Of a stretch of DNA of 33,503 nucleotides, positions 29,606 to 33,503 are shown piece after piece; position 1 is the stretch's first letter, and each line of letters opens with the position of its first letter. Source of the DNA: Pseudomonadota bacterium (lineage in GTDB: Bacteria > Pseudomonadota > Gammaproteobacteria > Burkholderiales > Gallionellaceae); NCBI GenBank assembly GCA_026399735.1, contig JAPLQK010000022.1, forward strand, positions 1 through 33,503. The letters are read 5' to 3'. The notes under the pieces are model-generated. The model was not told the DNA's origin. It worked only from the letters and a program-made list of their open reading frames with translations, and did no database searches. The position numbers were made by a program, and so were the translations under genes.

Positions 29606-31772
29606 CTACGCGTGCGTGTAAAGGGCGCACTTGGTCAACGGATGTCCTGCACGGCTCAACTCGTCCGCAGATTTCGCCAGTTTCTCAGCCGCCAACTTGG
29701 CATCTCTGGCGGATTGTGTGTTGTTATCCACCAGTCCTGCGATGCGTTCCAGACTCTGCGCAACACTCATTCCCGCCGTTGTTTGTTCGCCTGATGCCGC
29801 TGCGATATGATCGATGCGATTCGCCACGTTAATGGCTGCTTCCATGATCTCTTTCAACCCCTCGCCATTTTTGCGAATCAGGCTGATGCCGGTCTCGACC
29901 TCGCCTGATGCGCCGCGCATGGACTGGACCGCAGCTTCGGAAGTCGTGTTGATCTCGGTAATGGTCAGCGCGATGTCTTTGGTGCTGGTCGCAGTGCGTT
30001 CTGCCAGTTTGCGCACTTCGTCTGCCACCACTGCAAATCCGCGCCCCTGTTCGCCGGCACGTGCCGCCTCAATCGCTGCATTCAGTGCCAGCAAATTGGT
30101 CTGCTCGGCGATCTCCTTGATGGTGTTGGCGATGGCGCCAATCTTCATGATCGACAAGCCAAGGTCGCTGATCGTTTTGCTCGATGATTGCACGGTGTCG
30201 GCCACTTTGCTGCTGGCACTGATGCTCAGTTCCATGTTGCGGTTATTCTCTTCGACGACTTTTTGCATCACACGGGCGTCACCCAGCGAATCCGCTGCCA
30301 TGCTGGCCACGACCGCTACCGACTGCCTGAATTGTTCCATGGTCGTCGAGATTTGCTGGATTTGCTGCTGCTCGCTCACCGCATTGTCCGCCACCCCGCT
30401 CACGCGGCCATCCAGGTCCACGACACGCTCGTGTATCTTGCCCACCTCGGTGAAGACTTCATCCATCATGGTGCGCAGGTAGGACTGCATGGTCTGTATC
30501 TCGCACAGCAACATGCCCATGTCATCATGGGTGGAAATATCCAGTTCTCCGTCCAGATTGCCTTCCATGATGTTACGGAATTCATTTTTCACCTGATATG
30601 CCGGAACCGTAATGAATTTTTTGGTGCAATAAGCAATAAAAATATACAGGAAAAGTTGCAGTCCGATTTGTCCGGCTAAGGTGATCAATTCGATTTTATG
30701 GATGCGTTGATAATCGGATTTAAGCTCAATCACCACATCCGAAGCGCCGTTTACGCTGCCGTCCTGCACGGTATGGCACGATAAACAGTCAGTGCCGTGA
30801 AAATCGTGGCTGACCAGATAGGGGGTGACAAGGCGCAATGACGGATAACCTTGAGCGTCGTTGCTGAAGGCCGAAACCGGCTGCCGGCTTTCAATCGCCT
30901 GGCGCTGCACGTCGTCCTGGATATGCTCTTCCGGCAATCCGGCGCCGAATTGATCTATGACCTGTTGTGCCCTGACAAACTGTACTGATTTGACAATGCC
31001 TGAAGACAGGACCTTTTTCAGTACCAGACGGCGATTGTTCGGGTCGGAAAACTGACCCGTCACCATCAGCATATTGGCACTGTCGATGATTTCATTGGCG
31101 ACCTGAGCGCCTTTTTCCCGCGCGGAGGTTTTGGCTTCATCGCGCATGTTGCTGGATGGCACTGTCGATGATTTCATTGGCGACCTGAGCGCCTTTTTCC
31201 CGCGCGGAGGTTTTGGCTTCATCGCGCATGTTGCTGGACACGAACAGTTGCGCGCTGCTTAAGATGAGCAGCAAGGTGAACTGGATAAAGAACTGCAACT
31301 TGGTGGCCAGCGACCAGTTCTTGAATTTATATTTCTCATATTTAGAGACGATCTGTGCGCCGCTCGCATTCAGTTGCCGGTACAGCGTTTCCGCTTCAAG
31401 AATCTGCTCGCGTGTCGGGGCTCTGCGCACCGAGACGTAGCCTACGACTTTGCCGCCTTCGACAATCGGGGCTACGGTGGCCCGTACCCAGTAATGGTCG
31501 CCGTTTTTGCAGCGGTTCTTGACCTGACCTCGCCATGGCCGGTTTTCTTTCAGGGTACTCCATAACCATTCGAAGGCCTGCGGAGGCATGTCCGGATGGC
31601 GCACCAGATTGTGGCTCTTGCCCATCAGCTCTTCGCGCGAGTAGCCGGAGATGTTCACGAACGCATCATTTGCGTAGGTAATGATTCCTTTGGTGTCGGT
31701 CTTCGACACCAGCGCGGTTCCTGCCGGGAAAGGCACTTCCTTTTGAGAAACGTAGGCATGTTTGTTTTGCAT
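29606..31772 (-). pseudogene. Aer-like PAS/haem-c methyl-accepting chemotaxis protein, frameshifted by an 82-bp tandem duplication
   Basis: One receptor gene is split into two frames. The 5' part (31772-31137) has a PAS domain (TDTKGIITYANDAFVNISGY, NPVRHPDMPP-like RHPDMPPQAFEWLW, WRGQVKNRCKNGDHYWVRAT) and a TM helix ([20 protein letters not shown]). The rest (to 29606) has a periplasmic-type sensor with one CXXCH haem-c motif (DCLSCHT at 30773-30787), a second TM, a HAMP-like region and a full signalling domain ([40 protein letters not shown]). The two frames overlap at an exact 82-bp tandem repeat. Deleting one copy restores a single 695-codon frame, 694 residues long. As written, the product would stop at ...[11 protein letters not shown] and lack the signalling half. 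Confidence 0.9.
31075..31238. repeat. Exact 82-bp tandem duplication inside the chemoreceptor gene
   Basis: Bases 31075-31156 are identical to 31157-31238, with no mismatch, and the identity stops exactly at the unit ends. Eighty-two is not a multiple of three, so the duplication shifts the frame. Perfect identity suggests a very recent event, a reversible phase-variation-like state, or an assembly artefact. Confidence 0.95.
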
Positions 31773-31838
31773 TATGGTTCTCCCTGTTCGGCGCTGATCT
31801 GGCGCATTATTTCTGAATATTTTTATAAAATGGGTGAC

Positions 31839-33455
31839 TCAGGTTTCGAAGCCGCCTGAGTAAAAACAGTAACGGTTGCGACCCTGGCGTTTGGCCTCAT
31901 ACATGGCAATGTCGGCCTTGGCGACTAAATCGTAGGCATCGGTGGTGTTGTCCGGATACAGAGCAACGCCGATACTGCCGGAAATGTTCAGTGTAATTTC
32001 GTTGATGACGAAGGGCAGCGCCAGCGCATCGCAGATGTTGCCGGCCACTGACTCAACCCGGGTGGTTTCAGCGAGTTCGGTGAGAATCAGCGTGAATTCG
32101 TCGCCCCCCAGACGCGCGACCGTATCGGTGCTGCGTACGCAGGCATTCAGTCGTTGCGCGGCCTCAATTAGCAAATGGTCGCCGATATCATGGCCGTGGG
32201 TGTCGTTGACTTCCTTGAAATGATCCAGGTCGATGAAAAATAGTGCCAGATATTGAGTAGAGCGGCGACATTTTTTGATCTCCTGATCGAGGCGGTCAAA
32301 GAAAAGACGGCGGTTAGGCAAGTCGGTGACCGTGTCGTAGTTGGCCTGACGCCACATCAGATCCTCAGCCTGCTTCTTTTCGGTGATGTCGGAGAAAATG
32401 GCAACATAACGATGTACGCTGCCATCCTTGTTGGTGATCACATTGATGCTCAATTGTTCTGCATAAATCTGACCATTTTTACGCAGATTCCACAGTTCCC
32501 CGTGCCAGTGTTTGTTGTGCGCAAGACTCTGCCACATTGCACGGTAGAACTCATTCGACTGCTTGCCGGAACTCAGCATGCTCGGGGTGCGGCCGATGAC
32601 TTCTTCAGATTCATAGCCTGTGATGGTGGTGAAGGCAGGATTGACGCTGACGATCCGGTTGTCCTTGTCGGTGATGACGATCGAAGCGCTGCTGGCATTG
32701 AATACCGATGCGGCCAGCCGTAACTCATCTTCCTGGCGCTTGCGCGCTGAGATGTCGCGTACAAACACGAAGATCACACCGCCGCGTATGTCTGAGTAAC
32801 CCACGCTCGCTTCGATTTCAACCAGATGGCCGTCCTTGTGGCGATGACGGGTTTCGAAGAAGTCATGGCCGGTAGCGATGATTTTTTTGATATGTGCTGC
32901 CGTATCCGCCGGGGATTCGTCCGCCTCCAGATCGGAAATATGCATGGACAGCAGTTCGTCGCGCGAATAGCCGATCATCTGACAGTAAGCCTCATTGGCG
33001 TCCAGAATCCGTGCGTCATTGATGCAGGTGATCCAGAATCCATCCGTGCTTGTCTGCACGATCGCCTGATATTCGATTTCCTGTTGTTTGCGCTCGGTAA
33101 GATTGCGGCAAATATTGACAATTAAAACTTGTTCGTCACGCTGGATCAGGCTGACGTGCATTTCGACCGGAACAGACCGGCCCTGCTTGTGTATTACGAC
33201 CGATTCAAAGGTGATCCGGCGATCGCGTGCCAGTTGCGCCATGCGCCCCGGTATCTTCTCGCGCGAAGCGGCATCGTCAATGTGCTCTGGTCGCATGTGC
33301 AGCAATTCATCGCGGGTGTAGCCGATAAGATCACAGGCAGCCTGATTGACCTCAATAAAATTACCCGCCATGTTCAGGATAAAAATGGGATCTGCGGCAA
33401 GTTCAAAAATCTGGCGGAAAACGTCCGGCGTCAAGGTTTTGTTCTTATGCGTCAT
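31839..33455 (-). CDS. Diguanylate cyclase with three PAS domains
   Basis: A 538-residue cytoplasmic protein predicted to make cyclic di-GMP. Three PAS domains span about residues 10-120, 125-240 and 245-370, each with typical pieces (DPIFILNMAGNFIEVNQAAC, GFWITCINDARILDANEAYC, IVITDKDNRIVSVNPAFTTI) and PAC-like ends (ERKQQE, ARKRQEDEL, EKKQAEDL). The GGDEF domain follows (DTVTDLPNRRLFFDRLDQEI) with an intact active site GGDEF at 450-454 and an inhibitory-site motif RSTD at 441-444, five residues before it. There is no EAL domain and no TM segment. The start lies 2 bp after the stop of a preceding gene, so it is likely the second gene of an operon. Confidence 0.94.
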   Translation of the reverse strand: MTHKNKTLTPDVFRQIFELAADPIFILNMAGNFIEVNQAACDLIGYTRDELLHMRPEHIDDAASREKIPGRMAQLARDRRITFESVVIHKQGRSVPVEMHVSLIQRDEQVLIVNICRNLTERKQQEIEYQAIVQTSTDGFWITCINDARILDANEAYCQMIGYSRDELLSMHISDLEADESPADTAAHIKKIIATGHDFFETRHRHKDGHLVEIEASVGYSDIRGGVIFVFVRDISARKRQEDELRLAASVFNASSASIVITDKDNRIVSVNPAFTTITGYESEEVIGRTPSMLSSGKQSNEFYRAMWQSLAHNKHWHGELWNLRKNGQIYAEQLSINVITNKDGSVHRYVAIFSDITEKKQAEDLMWRQANYDTVTDLPNRRLFFDRLDQEIKKCRRSTQYLALFFIDLDHFKEVNDTHGHDIGDHLLIEAAQRLNACVRSTDTVARLGGDEFTLILTELAETTRVESVAGNICDALALPFVINEITLNISGSIGVALYPDNTTDAYDLVAKADIAMYEAKRQGRNRYCFYSGGFET

Positions 33456-33457
33456 TT

Positions 33458-33503
33458 TTAATACTGATCCTTGTTTTTGCGCATTTCTTCAATGAACATG
33501 ACG
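33458..33503 (-). CDS. 3' end of an upstream gene, unknown
   Basis: The minus strand from the window edge reads VMFIEEMRKNKDQY and then stops (TAA at 33460-33458), two bases before the ATG of the diguanylate cyclase. The tight spacing suggests an upstream co-transcribed gene. Fourteen residues are too few to identify it. Confidence 0.5.
   Translation of the reverse strand, partial: VMFIEEMRKNKDQY

Noticed and set aside
1-33503. CRISPR arrays, tRNA or rRNA genes, prophage genes
   Set aside because: No regularly spaced repeats, no cloverleaf-like sequences and no structural phage genes were seen on reading both strands.

Overview
The window looks like a chromosomal segment of a betaproteobacterium. 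The evidence is a zapB-like/zapA/6S RNA cluster, a BtuM-type vitamin B12 importer, betaproteobacterial-style relA and msbA, and several HDOD, PAS and GGDEF signalling proteins. A Gallionellaceae/Nitrosomonadales-like host is my best guess, but it rests on gene content and style, not on any database comparison.

Layout. (1) 1-3127, minus strand: 3'-truncated relA, a TauE/SafE permease and an EVE-domain protein, tightly packed. (2) 3335-5097, plus strand: a DUF445 membrane protein and a small unknown membrane protein. (3) 5108-12345: a complete 7,238-bp IS66-family transposon. It has 16-bp perfect terminal inverted repeats and is flanked by a perfect 8-bp target duplication (GTTGATGT). Besides tnpA, tnpB and tnpC it carries a MazEF/ChpB-like toxin-antitoxin pair lodged between tnpB and tnpC, a minus-strand lipoprotein/SHOCT/lipoprotein operon, and a plus-strand operon of an XRE regulator with two similarly built double-TM membrane proteins of unknown function. 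(4) 12375-13213: an inverted repeat of the GGGTCAGACTCG type, then a minus-strand zapB-like/zapA/6S RNA unit with terminator. (5) 13291-22516, plus strand: a cobalamin-riboswitch-controlled B12 uptake and late-assembly locus: btuB, btuM, btuR, bluB, cbiB, cobD, cobQ, a palindromic repeat, cobU and cobT. (6) 22791-25333, minus strand: an HDOD protein, about 970 bp of poorly coding DNA, and a Phd/PIN toxin-antitoxin pair. (7) 25491-26803, minus strand: cobC and cobS, which complete nucleotide-loop assembly. (8) 26906-28660, plus strand: msbA. (9) 28672-33503, minus strand: a second HDOD protein, a PAS/haem-c chemoreceptor broken by an exact 82-bp tandem duplication, a triple-PAS diguanylate cyclase and the tail of another gene.

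How the genes work together. The B12 genes give outer-membrane uptake (BtuB), inner-membrane uptake without an ABC transporter (BtuM), adenosylation (BtuR), lower-ligand synthesis (BluB), aminopropanol arm attachment (CobD, CbiB), cobyric acid amidation (CobQ) and nucleotide-loop assembly (CobU, CobT, CobS, CobC). No corrin-ring synthesis genes are in the window. The most unusual object is the IS66 transposon with its cargo. Its perfect ends and intact transposase genes imply recent arrival, and its XRE/double-membrane-protein operon is the best candidate here for an undescribed system.
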